From contig CBDHFX010000002.1 of the NCBI GenBank assembly GCA_965262845.1, positions 620,001 through 684,000 of the forward strand: a stretch of DNA of 64,000 nt, given 5' to 3'. This DNA is from ECT2AJA-044 sp965262845 (GTDB taxonomy: Bacteria; Bacteroidota; Bacteroidia; Flavobacteriales; ECT2AJA-044). Of this stretch, positions 25,915 to 33,221 are shown piece by piece. A program made the translations under genes and the position numbers. The first letter of the stretch is position 1. Every line of letters begins with the position of its first letter. Under the pieces are notes generated by a model. That model searched no databases. It was not told the origin of the DNA and worked only from the letters and a program-made list of their open reading frames with translations.

Positions 25915-26589
25915 ATGAAGGAAATGATCCGCATCCGCGACTTGAATAAGTCGTACCAAATGGGGCAGAACGTACTGCATGTGCTTAAGGGCATTGACCT
26001 GGACGTTCGTCAAGGGGAGTTCGTATCCATCATGGGTTCATCGGGATCTGGAAAGTCAACCTTGCTGAATATACTGGGTTTGCTGGACGGGCACGATACG
26101 GGAAGCTATCATCTTAATAAGGTATTGATGAGGGATCTGTCCGAGAGGAAGGCCGCCTATTACCGCAATCAATTTATCGGGTTCGTTTTTCAGTCGTTCA
26201 ACCTGATCTCATTCAAAAATGCCATGGAAAATGTGGCCCTTCCACTCTACTATCAGAAGGTGCCACGCAAAAAGCGGAATAATTTAGCTCTGGAGTACCT
26301 TGGAAAGGTTGGTCTGCGGGAATGGGCGGAACATCTGCCCGGTGAATTGTCGGGTGGAGAAAAACAGCGGGTGGCAATCGCGCGGGCCCTGATCTCGAAG
26401 CCGAAGGTGATCCTGGCCGATGAGCCGACCGGAGCCCTGGATTCCATAACATCGCGCGAGGTGATGGAACTGTTTAAGGAAATCCATAAGGAAGGGATTA
26501 CCGTAATCGTCGTGACGCACGAGAATGACATATCAGCGATGACGCAACGGATTATCCGTTTGAAGGATGGCATCATTGAAGCTGCCTGA
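25915..26589 (+). CDS. ABC transporter ATPase, MacB/LolD type
   Basis: 224 residues. Walker A GSSGSGKST (near residue 42), FQSFNLISFKNAMENV Q-loop, LSGGEKQRVAIARAL signature and VILADEPTGALDS Walker B are those of the LolD/MacB subfamily, which drives mechanotransmission through FtsX-like permeases rather than transport through the membrane. It is the first gene of a four-gene operon with two permeases and a periplasmic adaptor. An alternative start is ATG 25924. Confidence 0.93.
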   Translation: MKEMIRIRDLNKSYQMGQNVLHVLKGIDLDVRQGEFVSIMGSSGSGKSTLLNILGLLDGHDTGSYHLNKVLMRDLSERKAAYYRNQFIGFVFQSFNLISFKNAMENVALPLYYQKVPRKKRNNLALEYLGKVGLREWAEHLPGELSGGEKQRVAIARALISKPKVILADEPTGALDSITSREVMELFKEIHKEGITVIVVTHENDISAMTQRIIRLKDGIIEAA

Positions 26590-26590
26590 A

Positions 26591-27826
26591 ATGTTTGATA
26601 CCGATAAGTGGCAGGAGATCTTTATCACGATCCGTCAGAATAAACTGAGGACCTTCCTGACTGGGTTCAGTGTCGGTTGGGGAATTTTTATGCTGATCAT
26701 TTTGTTGGGAAGCGGCCAGGGCATCTTCAACGGTATAAAATCAATGTTCAACGATGACGCTATCAACAGTATTTGGATCCGTCCGGGACAGACTACCATG
26801 GAATACAAGGGTTTTAAACCGGGACGACGCGTTAAGATGCATAATGAGGATTACAACTACTTGCTCAGTACCTATCCGGGGATAGATGAAGCCACTGCCC
26901 GGGATTGGGTCTGGGGAGTTAATGCGTCATACAAAAACGAATATGGCTCCTACGGCATCCGGGGCTGTCACCCCGGGCATGAATACCTGGAAAAAACCGA
27001 CATGGTCTCGGGTCGGTATCTGAACGATATCGATATTCAGGAAGCCCGAAAGGTAGCGGTGATCGGAAAACTGGTGGAACAGGATCTTTTTGGAGGTAAA
27101 AGTGCTGTTGGTAAATACCTCAACATCTCGGGCATTCCGTTTAGGGTGGTTGGAGTGTCTGATGACGTAGGAAGCCAGTGGGAACAGCGCTCCATCTACA
27201 TTCCGATAAGTACGTCACAGGGCGTTTTCGATGGGGGCAGCAACGAATTTGACATGATGATGGTTTCAACGGGTGATTTAACTCTGGAGGAAACTATTGA
27301 ACTGGCAGAGAATATCGATCGCGACCTGAAAAGGCGATTGATGGTGGATCCACGCGACAAGCGTGGATTGAACGTGCGAAACAATAATGCAGAATTTGCC
27401 AGCATCGTCAACGTAATCAACGGTATGAGGATCTTTATCTGGGTTATCGGGATCTTCACTATCATCGCCGGTGTCGTGGGAGTGAGCAACATCATGATGA
27501 TCATCGTAACCGAACGAACCAAAGAGATCGGCGTACGAAAGGCCCTCGGGGCCACCCCCTTTTCCATCATCGGATTGATCCTCCAGGAATCCATTTTCAT
27601 TACCACCCTCAGCGGCTACATCGGATTGATACTGGGTATCGGGCTCCTTGAGCTGGTCAATGGCATAATGCCGGAAGGAACCCCCTTCTTCCAGAACCCG
27701 GAGGTGGACATCAACGTAGCCATCTGCGCCACTTTGCTACTGATCATAGCGGGGTCCCTGGCCGGATTCCTTCCCGCACGCAAAGCAGCAGCCATCAGGC
27801 CAATTGAAGCCTTAAGAGACGAATAA
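26591..27826 (+). CDS. FtsX/MacB-like ABC permease, first paralogue
   Basis: 411 residues from ATG 26591, one base after the preceding stop. This start gives MFDTDKWQEIF, matching the N-terminus of the next gene; an ATG at 26567 inside the ATPase gene is less likely. One N-terminal TM helix, a large periplasmic MacB-core domain (about residues 45-280), then three TM helices with GVSNIMMIIVTERTKEIGVR and a C-terminal PARKAAAIRPIEALRDE. It couples cytoplasmic ATP use to a periplasmic export step. Confidence 0.92.
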   Translation: MFDTDKWQEIFITIRQNKLRTFLTGFSVGWGIFMLIILLGSGQGIFNGIKSMFNDDAINSIWIRPGQTTMEYKGFKPGRRVKMHNEDYNYLLSTYPGIDEATARDWVWGVNASYKNEYGSYGIRGCHPGHEYLEKTDMVSGRYLNDIDIQEARKVAVIGKLVEQDLFGGKSAVGKYLNISGIPFRVVGVSDDVGSQWEQRSIYIPISTSQGVFDGGSNEFDMMMVSTGDLTLEETIELAENIDRDLKRRLMVDPRDKRGLNVRNNNAEFASIVNVINGMRIFIWVIGIFTIIAGVVGVSNIMMIIVTERTKEIGVRKALGATPFSIIGLILQESIFITTLSGYIGLILGIGLLELVNGIMPEGTPFFQNPEVDINVAICATLLLIIAGSLAGFLPARKAAAIRPIEALRDE

Positions 27827-27827
27827 A

Positions 27828-29090
27828 GTGTTCGACAGAGATCGCTGGCAGGAAATATGGGAAGTTCTCTCCAAAAACAAACTGAGGTCGATCCTCACGG
27901 CCTTCGGTGTGTTCTGGGGTATCTTCATGATGATCATCATGCTCGCCAGCGGTCGCGGATTGCAAAACGGCGTCATTCAGGATTTTGGCGAAACGGCCAC
28001 GAACAGCATGTACATCTGGACGCAAGGCACGGGCATTCCATACAAAGGCCTTTCAAGAGGCCGGTATTTCAGCCTGCGGCTGGATGATGTAGATGCCATT
28101 TATGACAACATCCCGGAAGTGAAACTTGTTTGTCCGCGAAATCAACTGGGTGGATGGCGGGGAGCCAACAACGTGATCCGCGGGTTGCGCACCGGAGCAT
28201 TTAGCGTGTACGCCGACGTTCCGGCATATGCGAATATTGAAAAGAAAACCCTGTCCGCAGGCCGATTCATCAATGAAGCCGACATTAAAGAGCGCAGAAA
28301 GATCTGCGTGATCGGTGAAGCAGTGTACGATGCCCTTTACCTGCCGGATGAGGAAGTCATTGGCTCCCACATCCAGATCAATGGTGTCTATTTCCAGGTC
28401 ATTGGAATGTTCAGATCCCTGAAATCCGGAGAGGATGCGCTGGAGGAAACCCAGATGATCCATATCCCTTTTACCACTTTTGCCCAGGCCTTCAACCGGG
28501 GTGATCGGGTCGGTTGGATGGCCCTCACGTCGGAGGACGATGTCCCCGTTTCCAAAATGCAGGAAAAGGTACTGGCTTTGCTAAAGGAACGACATACCGT
28601 GCACCCAAACGATCAGCGGGCCTTTGGATCAAACAACCTTGAAGAGGAATTCGAACGTATGACCAACCTCTTCACCGGTATCAAAACCCTCTCCTTTTTT
28701 GTGGGTATCCTGACCCTCATTGCCGGTATAATCGGCGTCAGTAATATCATGTTGGTTATCGTGAAGGAACGAACCCGGGAAATTGGTGTACGCCGCGCAT
28801 TGGGAGCCACTCCATGGAAAATCACGGGACAGATCATTCAGGAGTCCGTGGTGTTGACCACACTGGCGGGAATCGCTGGGTTGGTCATCGGCGTCTGGCT
28901 GGTGGAAGGAGTGAACTGGGCTCTTGTTCAGTTCGAACTGGATACCGGATCCTTTAGAAATCCTGGAATAAAATTTGAGATTGTCTTTGTGTCGTTATCC
29001 ATTTTGATCGCTGCCGGAGTTTTAGCCGGACTCATCCCGGCGAGGCGTGCAGTGAAGATCAGACCCGTGGATGCATTAAGATCCGAATAA
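27828..29090 (+). CDS. FtsX/MacB-like ABC permease, second paralogue
   Basis: 420 residues from a GTG start one base after the previous stop. Same architecture as its neighbour (MFDRDRWQEIWEVL start; GVSNIMLVIVKERTREIGVR; PARRAVKIRPVDALRSE end). The two are clearly related but divergent in the periplasmic domain, so they probably form a heterodimer with the single ATPase, unlike the homodimeric E. coli MacB. Confidence 0.92.
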   Translation: MFDRDRWQEIWEVLSKNKLRSILTAFGVFWGIFMMIIMLASGRGLQNGVIQDFGETATNSMYIWTQGTGIPYKGLSRGRYFSLRLDDVDAIYDNIPEVKLVCPRNQLGGWRGANNVIRGLRTGAFSVYADVPAYANIEKKTLSAGRFINEADIKERRKICVIGEAVYDALYLPDEEVIGSHIQINGVYFQVIGMFRSLKSGEDALEETQMIHIPFTTFAQAFNRGDRVGWMALTSEDDVPVSKMQEKVLALLKERHTVHPNDQRAFGSNNLEEEFERMTNLFTGIKTLSFFVGILTLIAGIIGVSNIMLVIVKERTREIGVRRALGATPWKITGQIIQESVVLTTLAGIAGLVIGVWLVEGVNWALVQFELDTGSFRNPGIKFEIVFVSLSILIAAGVLAGLIPARRAVKIRPVDALRSE

Positions 29091-29112
29091 CAGAAACTAG
29101 CTAAGCCCTGTC

Positions 29113-30207
29113 ATGAAAAAAATACTCCATATTCTCCTGATCCTCATTGCGATCGGACTCGTCGGATATACTTTTTATTTTCTGTATCAAAAGTCCGTTG
29201 AGCCGAAGATGACCTTCAAAACGGCCACTCCTGAGAGGGGAACGGTCATCAAAAAGACCGTTGCCACGGGATCCATTATTCCGCGTAAGGAGATCGAGAT
29301 CAAACCGCAGGTGTCAGGGATCATTGATCGGTTGTACGTCGAAGCCGGAGATCAGGTCAGAAAAGGCGATCTGATCGCGCGTATCAAGGTGATTCCTGAT
29401 ATGGCCCAGCTGAACTCAGCGGAAAATCGTTTGAATCGCGCACAAATTTCACTGGATGCTGCAAGGTTGAACTACAACCGGAACAAAGAGCTGTATGACA
29501 AGGGAATTATTGCCGATGCGACCTTCCAGGACTTCGAGATCGCCTACCGCAATGCACAGGAGGAGCTGGCTGCAGCTGAAGCCAACCTGGAGATCATTGA
29601 GGAAGGCGCAGCAAAAAAAGCCGGTAAATCGGCCAATACGCTGGTCCGAAGTACCGCGAACGGAACCGTATTGGATGTGCCGGTTGAAGAAGGAAACTCC
29701 GTGATTGAGGCAAATACCTTTAACGACGGAACCACCATCGCTACGGTGGCAGATCTCGGAGAGATGATCTTCGAAGGAAAAGTGGATGAGTCCGAAGTGG
29801 GTAAGATCAGTACCGGAATGATACTCATCCTCAACATTGGAGCATTGCAGGATGAGCCATTCACCGCGGAGCTGGAATACATATCGCCGAAAGGCGTGGA
29901 AGAAAATGGAGCGATCCAGTTCGCGATCAAGGCAGATATGGAACTGCGCGAAGGCCTGTTCATTCGTGCCGGATATAGTGCCAATGCGGATATCGTGCTG
30001 GCAAGGGCCGATTCCGTGCTGACGATCAAGGAGTCTTTGCTTCAGTTCGAGGATGGTAAGCCCTATGTGGAAGTCAGGGTCAGCGAAGATCAGTATGAGC
30101 GTCGCGATATTGTGACAGGCCTGTCAGACGGAATTATCGTGGAGGTCAGGAGTGGCCTGAACCCCGGGGATCAGATCAAGGTGTGGAACAGTCCGATCCG
30201 CTCCTGA
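29113..30207 (+). CDS. HlyD/MacA-family periplasmic adaptor
   Basis: 364 residues. A single N-terminal membrane anchor (ILHILLILIAIGLVGYTFYF) is followed by a biotinyl-lipoyl-like half (IKPQVSGIIDRLYVEAGDQV), an alpha-helical hairpin (about residues 95-165, alanine- and glutamate-rich) and beta-barrel/proximal domains. It would bridge the inner-membrane permeases to an outer-membrane factor; no TolC-like gene is adjacent. The substrate is unknown; related exporters handle peptides, antibiotics or lipids. Confidence 0.93.
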   Translation: MKKILHILLILIAIGLVGYTFYFLYQKSVEPKMTFKTATPERGTVIKKTVATGSIIPRKEIEIKPQVSGIIDRLYVEAGDQVRKGDLIARIKVIPDMAQLNSAENRLNRAQISLDAARLNYNRNKELYDKGIIADATFQDFEIAYRNAQEELAAAEANLEIIEEGAAKKAGKSANTLVRSTANGTVLDVPVEEGNSVIEANTFNDGTTIATVADLGEMIFEGKVDESEVGKISTGMILILNIGALQDEPFTAELEYISPKGVEENGAIQFAIKADMELREGLFIRAGYSANADIVLARADSVLTIKESLLQFEDGKPYVEVRVSEDQYERRDIVTGLSDGIIVEVRSGLNPGDQIKVWNSPIRS

Positions 30208-30302
30208 TCAACGGATCATCTAAGCCCGGCGGATCTTTCAATGGTCCGTTTTTCCGGCTTACTGCTTTTCAGGTTTTTCAAAGGGGGCTTTCCCGTTGAT
30301 CA
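30205..30302. repeat. Long-spaced inverted repeat after the adaptor gene
   Basis: TGATCAACGG (30205-30214) and its exact complement CCGTTGATCA (30293-30302) flank about 78 bases. The left arm overlaps the stop codon of the adaptor. Between the arms, AAGCCCGG and CCGGCTT can also pair with one bulge. It may form a complex transcript end; the function is unproven. Confidence 0.35.
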
Positions 30303-30398
30303 ATATTTGTACGCAGAGATAGGATAGTACTGGGGATAACCGTTTTTACAGCAAAAACAATATTATTTGTACATTGCGGAGCCTACATAAGAGTACCC

Positions 30399-31946
30399 AT
30401 GAATTATTCTTTATCTCATTTTGCCAAGGATGGACCGGCCGGGCTTGTTGTGTTTCTCGTTGCTATTCCACTGTGTTTGGGAATCGCACTGGCCTCCGGT
30501 GCCCCTCTTCTTTCCGGTCTGATTTCCGGGATCGTGGCCGGGATCGTGGTTGGTGCGCTCAGCGGCTCTCACCTCTCGGTCAGTGGCCCGGCCGCCGGGC
30601 TCACCGTGATCGTACTGGATGCCATCAATGATCTGGGGTCCTTTGAATTCTTTTTGGTGGCTGTCCTGCTCGCCGGAGCCATCCAACTCCTTATGGGGAT
30701 CTTTAAGGCGGGGATTATTGGTCTCTTCTTTCCGGTCTCCGTAATCCGGGGAATGCTGGCAGCTATAGGTATTATACTGATCCTTAAACAAATACCGCAT
30801 TTCTGCGGCATTGATTCAGACGCCTTCGGCGAGATGCGTTTCCTGGGTACCGATGGTCGGAATACGTTCGAAGAGTTAATATATGCCGCTACACATATAG
30901 AGGCGGGTGCTCTGGTGATCGGAATCGTATCTCTGGCGTTAATGCTCTTTTGGGATCTGTTCATCAAAAAACGTGCTCCCTTTTTGTCTTTTATTCCTGG
31001 AGCCCTGATGGCTGTGGTGGTCGGTGTAATGCTGAACCAGTATTATTCAGTAGCCACACCGGGCTGGTTCCTCGAACCGAGTCACCTGGTTCAGATCCCC
31101 AGGATCAGTTTCGACGGCTCTTCTTCCGATTTGCTTTTTTTCCCTGATTTTACGGCCCTGGGTAACCTAACCACCTACAAAGCAGCCTTTATAATTGCCC
31201 TTATCGCAAGTTTGGAAACCCTGCTCAGCATTGAAGCCGTAGATAAGTTGGATCCGCACAAGCGGCGTACGCCAAACAACCGCGAGTTACGCGCTCAAGG
31301 GATCGGAAACATGATCGCAGGGTTTATAGGCGGACTTCCGATGACAGCCGTGATCGTGCGCTCATCTGCCAATGTGGATGCAGGAGCGGCTACCAAGTTC
31401 AGTGCCGTTTTACACGGGATCCTACTGGCAGCCTGTGTCTTACTGATCCCAAACATCCTCAACCTGATCCCGCTGGCAAGCCTGGCCTCCATCCTGTTAG
31501 TGGTCGGATTCAAACTAAACAAGCCTTCCCTGTATCATCAGCAATTCTATAATGGCTATAAACAATTTCTGCCCTTCATCATCACCATCCTGGCCATTTT
31601 GTTCAGTGATTTGCTAATAGGTATCATCATTGGCTTAGGCGTGGCGATCTTCTTTATTTTGCAAACCCACTATATCAACTCGTATTTTTATTTGGACTAT
31701 GATCCCCCGGATAAAAAAAAGGAAAAGTCCATTACCATCTACCTCTCAGAACAGGTGTCGTTCCTAAATAAGGGGCAACTTCAAAAAACGCTGGAAGAAC
31801 TTCCGGCCGACAGTGAGGTTACCATTGACGGTGAAAAAACGCTGGATATCGATTTCGATGCGCTCAATATTATTTACGATTTTAACGAAACGGCATACGA
31901 ACGGAATATTAAGGTCACCCTGATCAATATTCCCGAACTTAAGTGA
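30399..31946 (+). CDS. SulP family inorganic anion transporter with STAS domain
   Basis: 515 residues. It begins with the SulP signature region (LVVFLVAIPLCLGIALASGAPL, residues 16-37) and GSHLSVSGPAAGLTVIV, continues with about 12-14 membrane segments, and ends in a short cytoplasmic STAS-like domain (from about residue 430; SEQVSFLNKGQLQKTLEEL). SulP proteins move sulfate, bicarbonate or other anions; many bacterial members of this type are bicarbonate transporters. The substrate cannot be read from the sequence. It appears monocistronic. The upstream gap contains the inverted repeat at 30205-30302. Confidence 0.92.
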   Translation: MNYSLSHFAKDGPAGLVVFLVAIPLCLGIALASGAPLLSGLISGIVAGIVVGALSGSHLSVSGPAAGLTVIVLDAINDLGSFEFFLVAVLLAGAIQLLMGIFKAGIIGLFFPVSVIRGMLAAIGIILILKQIPHFCGIDSDAFGEMRFLGTDGRNTFEELIYAATHIEAGALVIGIVSLALMLFWDLFIKKRAPFLSFIPGALMAVVVGVMLNQYYSVATPGWFLEPSHLVQIPRISFDGSSSDLLFFPDFTALGNLTTYKAAFIIALIASLETLLSIEAVDKLDPHKRRTPNNRELRAQGIGNMIAGFIGGLPMTAVIVRSSANVDAGAATKFSAVLHGILLAACVLLIPNILNLIPLASLASILLVVGFKLNKPSLYHQQFYNGYKQFLPFIITILAILFSDLLIGIIIGLGVAIFFILQTHYINSYFYLDYDPPDKKKEKSITIYLSEQVSFLNKGQLQKTLEELPADSEVTIDGEKTLDIDFDALNIIYDFNETAYERNIKVTLINIPELK

Positions 31947-31988
31947 CGGCACTGGGATGTGCAGGAAAAATTCCGGATCATTAAACAT

Positions 31989-32027
31989 TATTCGTAGCAA
32001 TTACAAGTCGTTTTTTGGGAAGCTAAG
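31989..32027 (+). mobile_element. Solo end fragment of the IS1634-type element
   Basis: 39 bases matching the transposase 3'-side end of the complete element (reverse complement of 10035-10073) with about five mismatches, from TATTCGTAGC to the terminal GCTAAG. No second end lies nearby. It is followed directly by a tandem 10-mer (AGTCAGTGCC twice, 32025-32044). It marks the left border of the AT-rich accessory patch. Confidence 0.7.
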
Positions 32028-32044
32028 TCAGTGCCAGTCAGTGC

Positions 32045-32080
32045 CCATGAGGGGAGTACCGAACTTGAAATTTGAACGAT
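32045..32080 (+). repeat. Direct repeat, left copy, flanking the accessory gene
   Basis: 36 bases matching 32724-32759 with four mismatches. The core ACTTGAAATTTGAACGAT contains the TTTG that serves as the -33-like box of the gene at 32136. Confidence 0.75.
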
Positions 32081-32105
32081 CTGTTTTTCAATATATTTAA
32101 CTTTG
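32071..32105 (+). promoter_or_regulatory. Promoter of the accessory gene
   Basis: TTTG (32071-32074) and TAACTTTG (32098-32105) fit the Bacteroidota -33/-7 pattern with a slightly long 23-base spacer. Predicted start near 32110, 26 bases before the ATG. The -33 box is inside the direct repeat. Confidence 0.5.
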
Positions 32106-32135
32106 CCTGTAGTCTAAAATTAAAAAAATACAATC

Positions 32136-32708
32136 ATGAGTCGAGTACGATTAGAGATCGATCAGGTAAGCATTTATCGTCCTAAAAAGCGCTGGCAACT
32201 ATATTTTATTGTCGTTGCAGAACATCCTACAGAAGCTGATAAAATGATTGTCACAACGCTACCAAAAGAGCCTTTTAAACTCAGTCGTCGCCATGATAAC
32301 AGCTATCAGTTTGATACAGAAGAGTATGGTTCAGAAGGATTGTTTGTACTTAGTAGAGAACTCCCCCAAAACAGGGAGTTAAATGTTCATATTTATTTAC
32401 GGCATACCAGAAAAAATACTCAAAATATAGGGGCTATTTTGCAAAAGATAAAATCAGAAATTGTAGATGACAGTTTTGAAATTATTACAGACATTGTAGG
32501 AACCACTGGAGTTTCCTGGCTAGTGATTGCAAAGAAAGCAGTTCCGTTAATTGGAAAGATTTTAGCAAGCATTCCCGACAGGGATTTTGGTTTTGTCAGT
32601 GCATTTGAACTTTTTGGATCAGAGTTTGAGCAACAGGAAGAAATAGATCGTGAAAAGGAGTTCACCGGCGATGCTTCTTTGGTTTATAGCTGGTCCATTG
32701 ATCATTAG
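32136..32708 (+). CDS. Unknown protein, probable horizontally acquired cargo gene
   Basis: 190 residues, no signal peptide. I do not recognise a characterised family. The N-terminal 90 residues look like a beta-sandwich (RLEIDQVSIYRPKKRWQLYF; LFVLSRELPQNRELNVHIYL). A middle segment has moderately hydrophobic helices (VSWLVIAKKAVPLIGKILAS), then the motif PDRDFGFVSAFELFG and a C-terminal GDASLVYSWSID strand. The gene is visibly more AT-rich than its neighbours and has its own promoter. It lies between 36-base direct repeats, with insertion-sequence fragments on both sides, so recent transfer is likely. Confidence 0.75.
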   Translation: MSRVRLEIDQVSIYRPKKRWQLYFIVVAEHPTEADKMIVTTLPKEPFKLSRRHDNSYQFDTEEYGSEGLFVLSRELPQNRELNVHIYLRHTRKNTQNIGAILQKIKSEIVDDSFEIITDIVGTTGVSWLVIAKKAVPLIGKILASIPDRDFGFVSAFELFGSEFEQQEEIDREKEFTGDASLVYSWSIDH

Positions 32709-32723
32709 AGCCATAACCGTTAC

Positions 32724-32759
32724 CCCTGAGGGGAGCACTGATCTTGAAATTTGAACGAT
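32724..32759 (+). repeat. Direct repeat, right copy, flanking the accessory gene
   Basis: Second copy of the repeat at 32045-32080, starting 16 bases after the stop codon of the accessory gene. It lacks a good -7 box downstream, so unlike the left copy it probably does not promote a gene. Confidence 0.75.
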
Positions 32760-32911
32760 TTTTCTTTGATGCCGACCTCTGGGGGGCTTTTGTCTCTTGC
32801 TTTTGGCGAGTCATCAGCATTCTATTTGGAAGATCGGTTTCTCTTAGATCCTTAAAAACTGCATTTTTATAATCTGTTGAAATACAAGTTTTTATATAAC
32901 ATTAATTACAG

Positions 32912-32935
32912 AGCTAGCTCTGTAGCTAGCTCTGT
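32912..32935 (-). repeat. Two tandem 12-bp units (AGCTAGCTCTGT), locus B
   Basis: Units at 32912-32923 and 32924-32935, with ACAGAGCTAGCTCTGT (32908-32923) a perfect 16-bp palindrome. The AT-rich arm (32877-32911) matches the reverse complement of locus A (9950-9984) at 28 of 35 positions without gaps, so the two loci are inverted copies. Like locus A, it lies about 100 bases from an IS1634-type end. Confidence 0.75.
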
Positions 32936-33059
32936 AGTTTTGCATTCAGGACAAAAAGAAAAATGAGGGAATAAGAACATCTGTTTTACCAACCAAAACC
33001 CTAAAATACCACAACAAACTGCCCTTAAAACCTGCTTAAATACAAGCGGAATGGGGTAA

Positions 33060-33221
33060 CTTAACTTCCTAAAATAGTCTGGAAAAGGTGTAGATAGTAG
33101 GTTTGTAGTGGCTGGAATAAAAGGTAATAACGCTATCAGGACCATGAATCAGATCGAAAGCTACGGAGAAACCAGAAGCATTAGGCACTGCTCGTAACAA
33201 GCCGTTTTTTAGGAAGTTAAG
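33060..33221 (+). mobile_element. Internally deleted IS1634-type relic (MITE-like)
   Basis: 162 bp with both ends of the element (CTTAACTTCCTAAAA at 33060 and its inverse ending at 33221) but only about 55 bases of the left end joined to about 107 of the right. The right part still encodes the last 26-27 transposase residues (GNNAIRTMNQIESYGETRS ...) in frame with the stop codon. The deletion joint sits at a CT shared by both sides. GTAA precedes and TTAA follows, an imperfect target duplication. Lacking a transposase core, it could only move with help from an intact copy such as 10035-11812. Confidence 0.82.

Larger units (their letters stand above)
32709..33059. other. AT-rich noncoding stretch of the accessory patch
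   Basis: 351 bases between the accessory gene and the IS relic. It contains the right direct repeat (32724-32759), whose CCCCTGAGGGG could be a weak hairpin, and the tandem 12-mer of locus B (32912-32935). A minus-strand frame is open from the relic back to about 32906 but looks unlike a known protein. Confidence 0.55.

Noticed and set aside
27895..27910. CCTCACGGCC in the second MacB-like permease as a GTGA hairpin
   Set aside because: Only the core is present; the flanking bases do not pair and there is no NTC leader.
30590..30604. GC-rich palindrome in the SulP gene (GCCCGG-CCG-CCGGGC) as a hairpin-family member
   Set aside because: The loop is CCG (CGG on the other strand), not GN(N)A, and the leading NTC is absent.
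32045..32759. The 36-base direct repeats as a target-site duplication
   Set aside because: Too long and too diverged for a transposon duplication, and the left copy functions as a promoter region.
32906..33145. A 79-codon minus-strand frame across the IS relic border
   Set aside because: It runs through IS-end sequence and the tandem 12-mer (encoding TELATEL), so it is probably not a gene; noted only for the comEC read-through argument.
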